From contig DAIUEJ010000002.1 in NCBI GenBank assembly GCA_036845225.1, positions 1 through 64,000 of the forward strand: a stretch of DNA of 64,000 nucleotides, read 5' to 3'. Made by a program: the position numbers and the translations under genes. This document shows, in pieces, positions 1 through 8,342 of the stretch. This stretch comes from FEN-680 sp036845225. Its GTDB lineage: Bacteria > Actinomycetota > Geothermincolia > Fen-727 > Anoxymicrobiaceae. The notes beneath the pieces are model-generated. The model saw only the letters and a program-made list of their open reading frames with translations, was not told the origin of the DNA and ran no database searches. Within the stretch, counting starts at the first letter, position 1. The number at the start of each line of letters is the position of its first letter.

Positions 1-59
1 TCCCGCAGGTGAAGTCGATCGCCGAGTACGTGGCGATCGAACCCGGCAACAACTCCTAG
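1..59 (+). CDS. C-terminal end of an unidentified protein (cut by left edge)
   Basis: Only the last 18 codons are present, reading in from the window edge in the frame that begins at base 3 and ending PGNNS at the TAG of 57-59. Too little is left to name a family. The G of the stop codon is the first base of a REP-like repeat, so the element sits directly on the gene end. The next gene, cobS, is convergent. Confidence 0.5.
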   Translation, partial: PQVKSIAEYVAIEPGNNS

Positions 60-155
60 TGCAAAATAGGGGTCAAACTTTTTTTTTGCACGCTGAGACA
101 TCTTCCAAATAAGACCCAAACCGTGCAAGAAAAAGGTTTGACCCCTATTTTGCAC
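59..155. repeat. Inverted pair of REP-like elements
   Basis: Two 34-bp copies, 59-92 and 122-155, are near-perfect reverse complements (about 32 of 34 positions) around a 29-bp spacer. Each carries GTGCAAAATAGGGGTC and ends in TTGCACG, so each can fold alone and the two can fold together. The right-hand copy is almost identical to the element at 42942-42974. The pair lies between two convergent genes, where a bidirectional terminator would fit. Bases 156-296 hold nothing else I can support. Confidence 0.8.
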
Positions 156-296
156 GAGAAAACCCGTAACCGCGTTGGACGACCACGCACTCTGGCGTCA
201 TCGTTTTTTACCCGATAGACTTTTCCCCCGGTACCGACAGCGACCGTAAAGGGGGCTCCCGTGAAGCACAGGGTTTGCTGCGTAAAGAGCCAAGGC

Positions 297-1019
297 TCAG
301 AGGAAGAGGAAGGTGAAGAGAACCGCCAGCTCGGACAGCTCCATGCAGGCGCCGAGTACGTCGCCGGTGAGCCCACTGATCTTCCAGCTCGAGTAGATCG
401 CAAGCAAGAGCCCGAGCACCAGGCTGCAGACCGCGTAGAGCGCCCTCAGCCCGAAGAGTATGCCCAGCGGCGCGAAGGCGATAGCTGCCGCGATGACCAC
501 CTCGAGCAGCCCGGTGCTGCTGATGACGGCGCTTCCCAGGCCCTCGTCGCGAGCGGCCCCGAAGAGGCCCGCGAACAGGCAAAGGCCGAACCTGGCGACC
601 ACGCAGGCGCACAGTACGGCGACCCGCCCGGTATTGAAAGAAAGGCTCGACAGGAAGGCGAACTTGCCGAGCAGCAGCAGGCCCATGGCCATGACGCCGA
701 ACGCGCCGGTGTGCGAATCGTCGAGTATGCGCAGAATGCGGTCCTTGCCGCCGCCCGCGATGAAGGCGTCGGCGGTGTCCGCCAGCCCGTCCATGTGCAG
801 CCCCCTGCTTGCGAGCTCCCAGGCCGCCACAACGAGGAATGCGCGCGCCAGGACAGGAAGGCTCCCGGCGGCAGTCATTATCCCGTAGAGAGCTCCGCCG
901 ATGATCCAGCCGGCGAGCGGGAAAAATGCGGAGCTGCGCGTGACGTCCCTTCTCCCGGGCACTGGCAGGATAGTGAGGAAGCTCAGCGCCGCGGCAATCC
1001 TCTCCAGGGTCTTCTTCAC
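297..1019 (-). CDS. cobS: Adenosylcobinamide-GDP ribazoletransferase (cobalamin synthase)
   Basis: CobS joins adenosylcobinamide-GDP to alpha-ribazole (or its phosphate) in the membrane, the last step of nucleotide-loop assembly. The 240-residue protein matches the usual length near 250. It opens with an FLTILPVPG stretch, carries the family hallmark GLHMDGLADTADAF with its acidic metal-binding residues, and has several hydrophobic segments. I chose the GTG at 1019, which follows the cobD stop by one base and has GGAGGAG about 7 bases upstream. An upstream in-frame start would overlap cobD by 57 codons with no family-like sequence. It is the last gene of the riboswitch-controlled cobalamin unit. 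Confidence 0.93.
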   Translation of the reverse strand: MKKTLERIAAALSFLTILPVPGRRDVTRSSAFFPLAGWIIGGALYGIMTAAGSLPVLARAFLVVAAWELASRGLHMDGLADTADAFIAGGGKDRILRILDDSHTGAFGVMAMGLLLLGKFAFLSSLSFNTGRVAVLCACVVARFGLCLFAGLFGAARDEGLGSAVISSTGLLEVVIAAAIAFAPLGILFGLRALYAVCSLVLGLLLAIYSSWKISGLTGDVLGACMELSELAVLFTFLFL

Positions 1020-1020
1020 G

Positions 1021-2085
1021 TCAGGCTCCTCCAGATCCCCAGGCGGCGACCAGCGCTCCGACCAGCGCTTCGTTCTCCGCACCACTCCGAACGGCGAGCC
1101 TAACGAACCTCTCCGACAGCCCGGAGAAGCTCGATGCGTCGCGCACCAGGAACCCGCGCTCCAGCAGCCTCGATGCCAGCTCGGGAGCATCGGGGCCGCC
1201 GCGCGCCAGCTCGATGAGGAGGAAGTTCGCGCACGACGGATAGACCCGGACCAGTCCCGTCTGCTCCAGGAGCGCCGCGAAGCGCTCTCTTTCCTCCGCG
1301 ATGCGCCCGGGCATCCGGGTTATGAACTCCGTGTCTTCCAACGCGGCCAGAACGGCTGTCTCCGCGAACCTGTTCAGGCTCCACGGCGGCGTGCGCTCTT
1401 CCATCCGCAAGATATCCGCGGCCGGAGCGACGAGGTAACCGGCCCGGAGGCCTGCCAGGCTGAAGAACTTGGTGAGGCTGCGAGATACCCACAGGTTCTC
1501 TCTGATGTCGGAGAGGCAGCTCAACTCGTCCTGGCCGCTGCAGAAGTCCATGAATGCTTCATCGACCAGCATCAGCGCTCCCGGCCCAAGGGCACCGGTG
1601 AGCTCGAGAATCTCCATGCGCGTGAACAGCCTTCCCGTCGGGCTGTTCGGGTTGGATATGAACACGATGTCCGCCTCTGACGCCTGCTCTTTCGCCCTTT
1701 CGATGTCGAGCGCGAAGCCGGCGTCCGCGTCAAGAAAGTTCTCGTCCACGGAAGCGCCCGCCGCCCGTGCCGCGAGCGCATACTCACAGAAGCCTGGAGA
1801 GACCATGAGCACGCGCTCGGGCCGCCGCACGTAGCAGATCCAGTACAGGACCTCTACCGAGCCGTTTGCCGGGAGGATCTCGTCAGGACGCCTTCCCGTA
1901 TAGAAGGCAAGCGCCTCCCGCAGCGCCGGGTACCCCGGGTCCGGGTAAGACGATATGGCCTCTTTCGTTTCGCCCCGCAGCGCTGCCAGAACGGCTTCAG
2001 GGGGACCGAAGCAGTTGACGTTTGAGCTGAAATCTATGACACCCTCGGGGTGTGCTGATGTCCTTGACCCGTGGACCCTCTTCAT
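1021..2085 (-). CDS. cobD: Threonine-phosphate decarboxylase-like PLP aminotransferase
   Basis: A 354-residue fold-type I PLP enzyme of the HisC/CobD family. CobD (Salmonella naming) makes (R)-1-amino-2-propanol phosphate, the linker of cobalamin, from L-threonine phosphate. The N-terminus GVIDFSSNVN is typical of CobD, the PLP region reads SNPNSPTGRLF, and the Schiff-base lysine is in SRSLTKFFSLAGLRAGY. The ATG at 2085 overlaps the cbiB stop as ATGA, indicating translational coupling. It could be confused with histidinol-phosphate aminotransferase, but its place between cbiB and cobS makes the cobalamin role far likelier. Confidence 0.88.
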   Translation of the reverse strand: MKRVHGSRTSAHPEGVIDFSSNVNCFGPPEAVLAALRGETKEAISSYPDPGYPALREALAFYTGRRPDEILPANGSVEVLYWICYVRRPERVLMVSPGFCEYALAARAAGASVDENFLDADAGFALDIERAKEQASEADIVFISNPNSPTGRLFTRMEILELTGALGPGALMLVDEAFMDFCSGQDELSCLSDIRENLWVSRSLTKFFSLAGLRAGYLVAPAADILRMEERTPPWSLNRFAETAVLAALEDTEFITRMPGRIAEERERFAALLEQTGLVRVYPSCANFLLIELARGGPDAPELASRLLERGFLVRDASSFSGLSERFVRLAVRSGAENEALVGALVAAWGSGGA

Positions 2086-3035
2086 CTCGACCGCCTGTGA
2101 GTTCTTGCACGCACAAAGGCAAGTGTAACCAGCGCGAGCGCGCAGGTCACGGTCGACAGTCGCACGGCCTCGCTGATTTTCGCGGGCTCGATGGGCTCGA
2201 GCGCATCGCCGAGCTCGGCGCACGGGACCTCCCGTCCCCCGTAGAGGCTCACCCCGCCGAGCCTGACTCTGAGGAGGCCTGCCATCGCGCCTTCCGGCCA
2301 GCCGGCGTTCGGGCTCTTGTGCCCGGGCGCGTCGCGGCGCATGACGCCGAGAGCCCGCCAGGGGTCTCTCCCGAGGACCGCGCCAGCGGCCAGCATAGCG
2401 ATCGCCGTCAGCCTGGCGGGAACCAGGTTGAGCAGGTCATCGATTTTCGCAGACGCCGTCCCGAAGGACGAGTAGCGCTCATTGTCATATCCCACCATCG
2501 AGTCGAGAGTGTTCACGGTCCTGTACAGGGCGGCGCAAACAGGCCCCCCGAGTGCCGCGTAGAAGAGTGGAGCGATCACCCCGTCGGAAGTGTTCTCCGC
2601 GACCGATTCGACGGTCGCGCGGGTCGCCTCCTCTACGGTGAGGTCATCCAGGTCGCGCCCGACAAGCGCAAGCAGGCGCGAACGGGCGTCATGCAGTCGG
2701 TTGGCGTCCAGAAGCGCCTCGATGTCGAGTGCCGTCCTTGTTAGTGTCCTGAAAGAAATGGTGCTGTAGATGACCAGGGCGCCTGCGATGAGACGGGCTT
2801 TGCGCCCGGCGAGACGCGAAGAGGCAAGGACAACAACAACGCACGCCAGCGAGACCGCCAGCGAGCCCGCGGCAAGCGCCATCCCACCGGCGAAGCCGCC
2901 GTCAAATCTGTAGGTGACAGCCTCGAGCCACGAGATCAGCCTTCCCAGCCACCAGACCGGGTGCAACCGGTCGGGAGGGTCACCCGACAGGACATCGAGC
3001 GCGGCAGCGATCATGATCTCCCCCATGTCCGTCAC
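2082..3035 (-). CDS. cbiB: Adenosylcobinamide-phosphate synthase
   Basis: CbiB attaches the aminopropanol arm to adenosylcobyric acid. The 317-residue membrane protein has the family N-terminal motif GDPPDRLHPVWWLGRLI, an AENTSDGVIAPLFYAALGG segment and multiple hydrophobic helices. The start is either GTG 3035, overlapping the cobQ stop as GTGA, or ATG 3026, which has GGAG at better spacing (8 bases). The difference is three residues. Its substrate comes from the upstream cobQ and its product goes to cobU. Confidence 0.92.
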   Translation of the reverse strand: MTDMGEIMIAAALDVLSGDPPDRLHPVWWLGRLISWLEAVTYRFDGGFAGGMALAAGSLAVSLACVVVVLASSRLAGRKARLIAGALVIYSTISFRTLTRTALDIEALLDANRLHDARSRLLALVGRDLDDLTVEEATRATVESVAENTSDGVIAPLFYAALGGPVCAALYRTVNTLDSMVGYDNERYSSFGTASAKIDDLLNLVPARLTAIAMLAAGAVLGRDPWRALGVMRRDAPGHKSPNAGWPEGAMAGLLRVRLGGVSLYGGREVPCAELGDALEPIEPAKISEAVRLSTVTCALALVTLAFVRARTHRRSR

Positions 3036-4507
3036 TCCTGCCTCACAAGATCGTGAAGGTACTGCATATCGAGGCGTTCCGCGATAATCGCTGCAAACTC
3101 GTCCAGGCTTTTCTCTGCGCGTTCGTTGTAGTCATCCTCCCTGACCGGAATCCCCAGGAACCGGCACAGCGCTTCTACGGCCTCCGGATTGTTGAAGAGC
3201 CCGTGCAGGTGAGTACCGAAGACCATTCCGTCAGATGACAGGGCGCCGTCATGGCTCGCGGCGACGCCGTCTCTCTCAAAGAGGAGAGGACGCAAGCCGC
3301 CGGATACCGTCGCCCTGCCCATGTGTATCTCGTACCCGCTGAGCTTGCACCCCCGCAGCCCCGGCAGCATAGCGATGTCCTCCAGGACGCTCGCCCGCAC
3401 CTGGTTCGTCATCTTGGGGCTCTCATAAGTGATCGAAAGCGGCAGCAGCCCGAGGCCTTCGTGCGTGCCTGCCGTTGATTCGATGCCGTCGGGATCAAGG
3501 AGACGCTCACCGAGCATCTGGAAGCCGCCACACACGCCGATTACGGCGGCACCCCCTGCGGCCTTCGACCTGATCTCCTCCGCGAACCCGCTCCTCTTCA
3601 GCCACTCGAGGTCGAGGACCGTGTTCCGGGTCCCGGGGATGATGATGACCCGCGCCCCCTCCAGTTCCCCGGGCTTCCGCGCCCAGGTGAGCGGCACCTG
3701 GCGAGCGACAGGCTCGAAGTCAGTGAAGTTCGAGGTGTACGGCAGCCGTACCACCGCCACCTCGGCTGACCCTCTGACACCGTGGTCTGACAGTGTGTCC
3801 TCTTCATCCAGGTAAGAACAGTCGTAGTACGGAAGCACACCGAGCACTTTCTTCTGAGTCTTCTTCTGCAGGAAGTCGAGCCCCGGCTCGAGCAGGCTCA
3901 GATCTCCGCGGAACTTGTTGATTATCGTGCCCCTGACCATTTCCCGCTCGCTCGGGGTAAGAAGCGCAAGCGTCCCTACCACAGCCGCCAGCGCCCCGCC
4001 GGCATCGATGTCAGCTACCAGCAGGACGGGCGCACCCGCCATCCGCGCTACCTTCATGTTGCAGATGTCGTACTTGCGCAGGTTTATCTCTGCCGGGCTC
4101 CCCGCGCCCTCGATGACTACCAGGTCGAACTCCGAGGTCAGCCTCTCCAGCGAAGACGCAATGGTCTTGAGCGCTTCGGGCCGCACTTTCTTCGCGTAAT
4201 CCCTCGCTGAGAAGTCGCCGATGGACCTGCCCATCGCCATGACCTCGCAGCAGTGGTTGTCCTTTGGTTTCAGCAGTATCGGGTTCATATCGACCGTGGG
4301 CGCCACCCTGGCGCCGCGCGCCATGAGTTCCTGCGCCCGTGCAATCTCTCCACCGTCGGCTGTCACGAAAGAGTTCAGGCTCATGTTCTGCGATTTGAAA
4401 GGCGCTACCCGCAGGCCCTCATTGGCGAACAGCCTGCACAGGCCTGCCGAGACGATGCTCTTCCCGACGTGAGACGCGGTGCCCTGGACCATCAGCGTCG
4501 CTGCCAT
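3032..4507 (-). CDS. cobQ: Cobyric acid synthase, glutamine-hydrolysing
   Basis: CobQ/CbiP amidates carboxylates of adenosylcobyrinic acid diamide to give cobyric acid. The 491-residue protein has an N-terminal dethiobiotin-synthetase-like ATPase half (VQGTASHVGKS P-loop-like motif, FKSQNMSLNS) and a C-terminal class I amidotransferase half. The nucleophile Cys lies in VIGVCGGFQMLG and the catalytic His in GTHLHGLF. The length is normal. Its ATG directly abuts the cobU stop TAG. No defects are visible. Confidence 0.96.
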   Translation of the reverse strand: MAATLMVQGTASHVGKSIVSAGLCRLFANEGLRVAPFKSQNMSLNSFVTADGGEIARAQELMARGARVAPTVDMNPILLKPKDNHCCEVMAMGRSIGDFSARDYAKKVRPEALKTIASSLERLTSEFDLVVIEGAGSPAEINLRKYDICNMKVARMAGAPVLLVADIDAGGALAAVVGTLALLTPSEREMVRGTIINKFRGDLSLLEPGLDFLQKKTQKKVLGVLPYYDCSYLDEEDTLSDHGVRGSAEVAVVRLPYTSNFTDFEPVARQVPLTWARKPGELEGARVIIIPGTRNTVLDLEWLKRSGFAEEIRSKAAGGAAVIGVCGGFQMLGERLLDPDGIESTAGTHEGLGLLPLSITYESPKMTNQVRASVLEDIAMLPGLRGCKLSGYEIHMGRATVSGGLRPLLFERDGVAASHDGALSSDGMVFGTHLHGLFNNPEAVEALCRFLGIPVREDDYNERAEKSLDEFAAIIAERLDMQYLHDLVRQE

Positions 4508-5035
4508 CTACTTCACCTTCATGGGTATCCCGGAAACCATCAGCACTACCTCGTCAGCCCGGGCGGCGGCGACCTGGTTCGCTTTTCCCAGCACTTCGGA
4601 GTACGCCCTGGCCAGCTCGTTATCGGGTATAACGCCCCAACCGACCTCGTTCGTCACAATGACCGCCAGCCCGAACCTCTCAGACATCAAGCCGCACGCC
4701 TCTTCGACCTCCTCTATGATCGACCGGGCCGGGACTCCCTCGGTCAGCCTTCGCCCGACGTACAGTGTCAGGCAATCGAGAATGAGAGCGGGCTCATCGC
4801 CCTCAAGGTGCGCGCCGAGAGCGCCCTCAGTCGCCTCGGCTGTACGCCAGGTGCGCGGCCTCACGGCCCTGTGCTTGTCGATTCGCTCCAGCAACTCGCT
4901 GTCATTGGGGAGGGCGGTCGCCACGAAAAGCACTCTGTCGGAGGCGGCCCTGACAAGCTCGAGCGCGTAGGTGCTCTTGCCGCCTCGGACGCCCCCGGTG
5001 ACCAGGACGAGCCGCCGGCTTTCGTTGTCACTCAT
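4508..5035 (-). CDS. cobU: Adenosylcobinamide kinase / cobinamide-phosphate guanylyltransferase
   Basis: The bifunctional CobU phosphorylates adenosylcobinamide and transfers GMP, giving adenosylcobinamide-GDP for CobS. At 175 residues it has normal length. The P-loop reads TGGVRGGKSTYAL (usually GGARSGKS), and VIVTNEVGWGVIP is the conserved C-terminal motif. The gene overlaps the end of the upstream btuD-like gene by 8 bp (ATG at 5035), so it is part of the same polycistron. Confidence 0.94.
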   Translation of the reverse strand: MSDNESRRLVLVTGGVRGGKSTYALELVRAASDRVLFVATALPNDSELLERIDKHRAVRPRTWRTAEATEGALGAHLEGDEPALILDCLTLYVGRRLTEGVPARSIIEEVEEACGLMSERFGLAVIVTNEVGWGVIPDNELARAYSEVLGKANQVAAARADEVVLMVSGIPMKVK

Positions 5036-6236
5036 GTTCAGAAAGCTCCTTGATTATCTCGCGTGTGCCGCCGAAATACCGGATTCCGCCTAACGCGTCA
5101 AGCGCCCGTACAGCGTCGTTCGTAAAGTCCCGCCCTGCGACGCCTTTGATCACCCACACGTTCTTTCCCATCGCCGAGGCCCTCTCCAGCGCATTGATGT
5201 TCCTGAAGTTGCCCGTCCCGATGGGAACCTCTGTCAGTATCACTACATCTGCCTTTGTGATCAGTTCCATGTTCTCGTCGAAGGCCTCGTTGGTGATCGG
5301 TGTGAACGGCGCTTCCGCGGCGATCGGGAGCCCCAGCTCGCGGCCCGTGACCTCATCCGTGTCCATCGCGTTCACGACGCCCGCGGAGACCAGGAACCCC
5401 ATATCGGTGAGCTCGCGCATCAGCGCAGCCCCCGAGCCCCCGCCGCAGACGAGGTGTACGCGTTCCTTTCGCTTCGCGCGGGCCCGCGGTGAGAAAGTGA
5501 GGAACGTGCGCCCCGCATGTCTGTGGAGGTACGCCCGCACGCCGTAGACAGACTCGATCGACTCCGGCGAGAGTACTGTCTCGGTGTCCCCCGACGAGAA
5601 GAGCTTGCCTTCCCTCAGCATCAGCATACTCTCGAAGTAGAGGAGGGCGAGGTTCAGGTCGTGCAGGACGCAGACGATGGTAAGCCCCTCCTCGTTCAGC
5701 TTGCGAAGCCAGTCGAAGAGCCTCAGCTGGTAAGAGACGTCCAGGTGCGCGGCGGGCTCGTCAAGCAGAAGCACGCGTGGCTCCTGCGCCAGTGCCTGGG
5801 CGAGCACCACCATCTGCTTCTCTCCGCCCGACAGTTCGGGGAAGGGCCTGTCGGCGAGCGCGGCGATCTCCAGCTTGTCCAGGAGCTCCTGGACGGACCA
5901 CCTGTGGTTGCCGGACCCCTTGCGCGCGTAGCGGCCCATCTCGATCACTTCTCGCGCCGTGAACTGGAAGTCCAGGCTGAAGGTTTGCGGCACGAGGGCT
6001 ATCTCGCGCGCGATGTCCCGGCGCTTGTAGGAGGCGAGCGGGCGTCCGTTGAGCGACAGGGTCCCTTCGTCCGGCGCGATGAGCCTGTCCATCATCTTGA
6101 GCAGGGTGCTCTTGCCGCTGCCGTTCGGTCCCACGATGCCCACGAAGGTGCCTTCCTCGACGCTGAACGACACCTTTCTGACGGCCGGCTGCTCGATATA
6201 GGCGAAAGATATGTCAGTCAGCTCGAAGACCGACAT
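5028..6236 (-). CDS. btuD: Corrinoid ABC transporter ATPase with an extra C-terminal domain
   Basis: Residues 1-255 are a FecE/BtuD-type ATPase: Walker A GPNGSGKST, Q-loop VPQTF, signature LSGGEKQMV, Walker B VLLLDEPAAHLD and the switch His in VLHDLN. Residues 262-402 form a second domain that begins VHLVCGGGSGAALMRELTD, contains ADVVILTEVPIGTGN and looks Rossmann-like. I do not recognise a catalytic signature in it. Ordinary BtuD/FecE proteins are near 260 residues. Some archaeal BtuD proteins near 400 residues have a similar layout, as far as I recall. The partners are the btuC permease just upstream (1-bp gap) and btuF. Corrinoid as substrate is inferred from the operon and riboswitch. Confidence 0.88.
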   Translation of the reverse strand: MSVFELTDISFAYIEQPAVRKVSFSVEEGTFVGIVGPNGSGKSTLLKMMDRLIAPDEGTLSLNGRPLASYKRRDIAREIALVPQTFSLDFQFTAREVIEMGRYARKGSGNHRWSVQELLDKLEIAALADRPFPELSGGEKQMVVLAQALAQEPRVLLLDEPAAHLDVSYQLRLFDWLRKLNEEGLTIVCVLHDLNLALLYFESMLMLREGKLFSSGDTETVLSPESIESVYGVRAYLHRHAGRTFLTFSPRARAKRKERVHLVCGGGSGAALMRELTDMGFLVSAGVVNAMDTDEVTGRELGLPIAAEAPFTPITNEAFDENMELITKADVVILTEVPIGTGNFRNINALERASAMGKNVWVIKGVAGRDFTNDAVRALDALGGIRYFGGTREIIKELSEHE

Positions 6237-6237
6237 C

Positions 6238-7221
6238 TCAGGTCCTCCTCTTCAGCAGGTAGATGAAGAAAGGCGCGCCGAAGAATATCGTGATGACTCC
6301 CACGGGGATCTCCGATGGCGCGAAAGCGACCCGCGCGATGAGGTCCGAGAGCGCCATCACCGCCGCCCCGATGAACACCGACATCAGTAGCACCTTGCGG
6401 TGGTCCGGGCCGGTGATCAGCCTCGAGATGTGGGGCACCACCAGGCCGATAAAGCCGATTATTCCGGAGACAGACACCGCGACCGCCGTGACGAACGCCG
6501 AGACGAAGAAGAGGACGACCTTGACAAGTTCGACGTTCACGCCCAGCTCGAGCGCGCGCTCTTCGCCCTGCAGCAATATGTTCATCTCGTCGACGAAGAA
6601 GAAAGGGACCGCGAGGAACGGGATGATCACCGCGCAGATCTTGACCTCGGTCCAACCCCTGCCTGAGAAGCTGCCGAGCAGCCAGTAGAATATTGCGTGC
6701 ATGTCGCGTCCGGACTTAATCATCAGGACGGACACGAGAGCCAGGAAGAGGTAGGAGATGGTCACGCCCCCGAGCAGCAACTGGTATATGTTCAGCACGC
6801 CGCGCTTACGCGCCAGGGAGTACACGAAGAACAGAGTCGCGACGCCCCCGATCACGGCGAACAGCGACAACCAAGGCACGGCGGGCATGTTGAAGAAGAA
6901 ACTGATGGTCGCCCCGAGCGCCGCGCCGGACGATACGCCGGTCACGTAGGGGTCGGTGAGCGGGTTGAGAAACAAGCCCTGCAGGATGGTTCCCGCCAGC
7001 GCCAGCGCCGCCCCCACAAGCAGGGCGAGTAGGACCCGCGGCATGCGGATCTGCCAGAAGATGGTGCTGCCCGCGTCACCCGGCTGCTGTCCACTGAAGA
7101 GATACTTCGCGACTTTTGCCGGGGACAGGTTCGCCGGCCCAAGCGCGAGCGAGAGTAACACGGCGAAGATGAAGAACAATGCGACCGCGAGGGCCAGCAG
7201 AGCCAGCCTATTTCTCGACAT
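6238..7221 (-). CDS. btuC: Corrinoid ABC transporter permease, FecCD family
   Basis: A 327-residue integral membrane protein with around ten hydrophobic helices. Family hallmarks are RMPRVLLALLVGAALALAG, NPLTDPYVTGVSSGAALGA and GLVVPHISRL (the BtuD-coupling loop). I chose ATG 7221 because it has GAGAG 5 bases upstream and begins MSRNRLALLALAVALFF, a normal first helix. This makes a 14-bp overlap with cobT. Together with btuD and btuF it completes an importer. Confidence 0.92.
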   Translation of the reverse strand: MSRNRLALLALAVALFFIFAVLLSLALGPANLSPAKVAKYLFSGQQPGDAGSTIFWQIRMPRVLLALLVGAALALAGTILQGLFLNPLTDPYVTGVSSGAALGATISFFFNMPAVPWLSLFAVIGGVATLFFVYSLARKRGVLNIYQLLLGGVTISYLFLALVSVLMIKSGRDMHAIFYWLLGSFSGRGWTEVKICAVIIPFLAVPFFFVDEMNILLQGEERALELGVNVELVKVVLFFVSAFVTAVAVSVSGIIGFIGLVVPHISRLITGPDHRKVLLMSVFIGAAVMALSDLIARVAFAPSEIPVGVITIFFGAPFFIYLLKRRT

Positions 7222-8272
7222 TTTCACTCTCGCGAGATACTCCCGCCTCTTCGAACGTCGCCATCTCGGCGAGCACTTTGAGCGACGCCTCGATAACCGG
7301 CATGGCAAGCACAGCCCCGGTGCCTTCACCGAGGCGCATCTCCAGATCCAGGAACGGGACGAGTCCGATCTCGTCCAGCGCCGCTCGATGTCCCGGCTCG
7401 ACGGAGAGGTGCGACGCGATCATGTAATCTTCCGCGCCCGGATAGAGCCTGGCTGCCAGGAGGGCGGCCGCGCCTGAGATGAAGCCGTCCACCACGACCG
7501 GCACCCGCGCCTGGGCGCAGCCCAGCATCACTCCGGCGAGCGCGCCGATTTCCAGTCCCCCCACCGCGGCGAGAACCTCCAGGGGGTCGCCAGCGGGCGG
7601 GCTGTTGACTTCCAGGCCCCGCTCGATGACGGCGATCTTGCGCTCGAGCCCGGCATCATCAAGGCCCGTACCGCGCCCGGCGACAGCGCGGGGCGGCAGA
7701 CCCGTCAGTGCCGCGACCAGGGCGCTCGACGCCGTCGTGTTGCCGATGCCCATGTCGCCGGTAGCGATGAGGCTCGATCCTCTTTCGATCTCAGCTGCGA
7801 CCACGTTCAGGCCGGCAACGACAGAGGCCACGGCTTCCAGGCGGGTCATCGCCGGGCCGTGAGTGAAGTTCGCGGTCCCCCGCCGTATCCGCCGGTCCAT
7901 GATGCCCGGGTGCCGGACTTCGCAGGCGCATCCCACGTCAACGAGTACGACGCGAGCGCCCGTGTGCCGGGCCAGGACGTTGATGGCGGCGCCGCCGGCA
8001 GCGAAGTTCATCAACATCTGGGCAGTCACCTCTGACGGGTAGGGGCTGACCCCCTCCTCTGTCACTCCATGATCGCCGGCGCAAAGGATGACTGACTTTT
8101 CGGAAAGGTCGGGAGGGACGAGGCCGGTCATTCCGCAGACCGCGACCGAGATGTCCTCGAGCCTGCCGAGACTGCCCGGCGGCTTGGTGAGGTTGTCCTG
8201 CCTGCCGCGCGCTCTCTCCATGGCCGCTCTGTCGAGCGGCGCTATCTCGATAGTCCTTTCACCGATATCCAC
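7208..8272 (-). CDS. cobT: Nicotinate-nucleotide:dimethylbenzimidazole phosphoribosyltransferase
   Basis: CobT activates the lower-ligand base by transferring phosphoribose from nicotinate mononucleotide, giving alpha-ribazole phosphate. The 354-residue protein has TKPPGSLGRLE near the N-terminus, CAGDHGVTEEGVS, the substrate region GDMGIGNTTASSAL and the catalytic Glu in MRLGEGTGA. GTG 8272 is chosen because GGAGG sits 8 bases upstream and the length then matches the family (about 350). An upstream frame to 8314 adds 14 unlikely residues. It is unusual only in lying between btuF and btuC rather than beside cobU/cobS. Confidence 0.95.
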   Translation of the reverse strand: MDIGERTIEIAPLDRAAMERARGRQDNLTKPPGSLGRLEDISVAVCGMTGLVPPDLSEKSVILCAGDHGVTEEGVSPYPSEVTAQMLMNFAAGGAAINVLARHTGARVVLVDVGCACEVRHPGIMDRRIRRGTANFTHGPAMTRLEAVASVVAGLNVVAAEIERGSSLIATGDMGIGNTTASSALVAALTGLPPRAVAGRGTGLDDAGLERKIAVIERGLEVNSPPAGDPLEVLAAVGGLEIGALAGVMLGCAQARVPVVVDGFISGAAALLAARLYPGAEDYMIASHLSVEPGHRAALDEIGLVPFLDLEMRLGEGTGAVLAMPVIEASLKVLAEMATFEEAGVSRESENVEK

Positions 8273-8342
8273 GTGAATCGCCTCCAGTGACCGGTGGCTC
8301 ACCGGCAAAACCAACGGCCCGCCGGCGCTCTACCGATGCTTG

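Noticed and set aside
261..1103. Long plus-strand open frames opposite cobS and other minus-strand genes (for example also 4253-5053 and 11896-13038)
   Set aside because: They lie wholly antisense to well-recognised genes, have Arg/Ala/Pro-rich shadow composition typical of high-GC DNA and lack ribosome sites.
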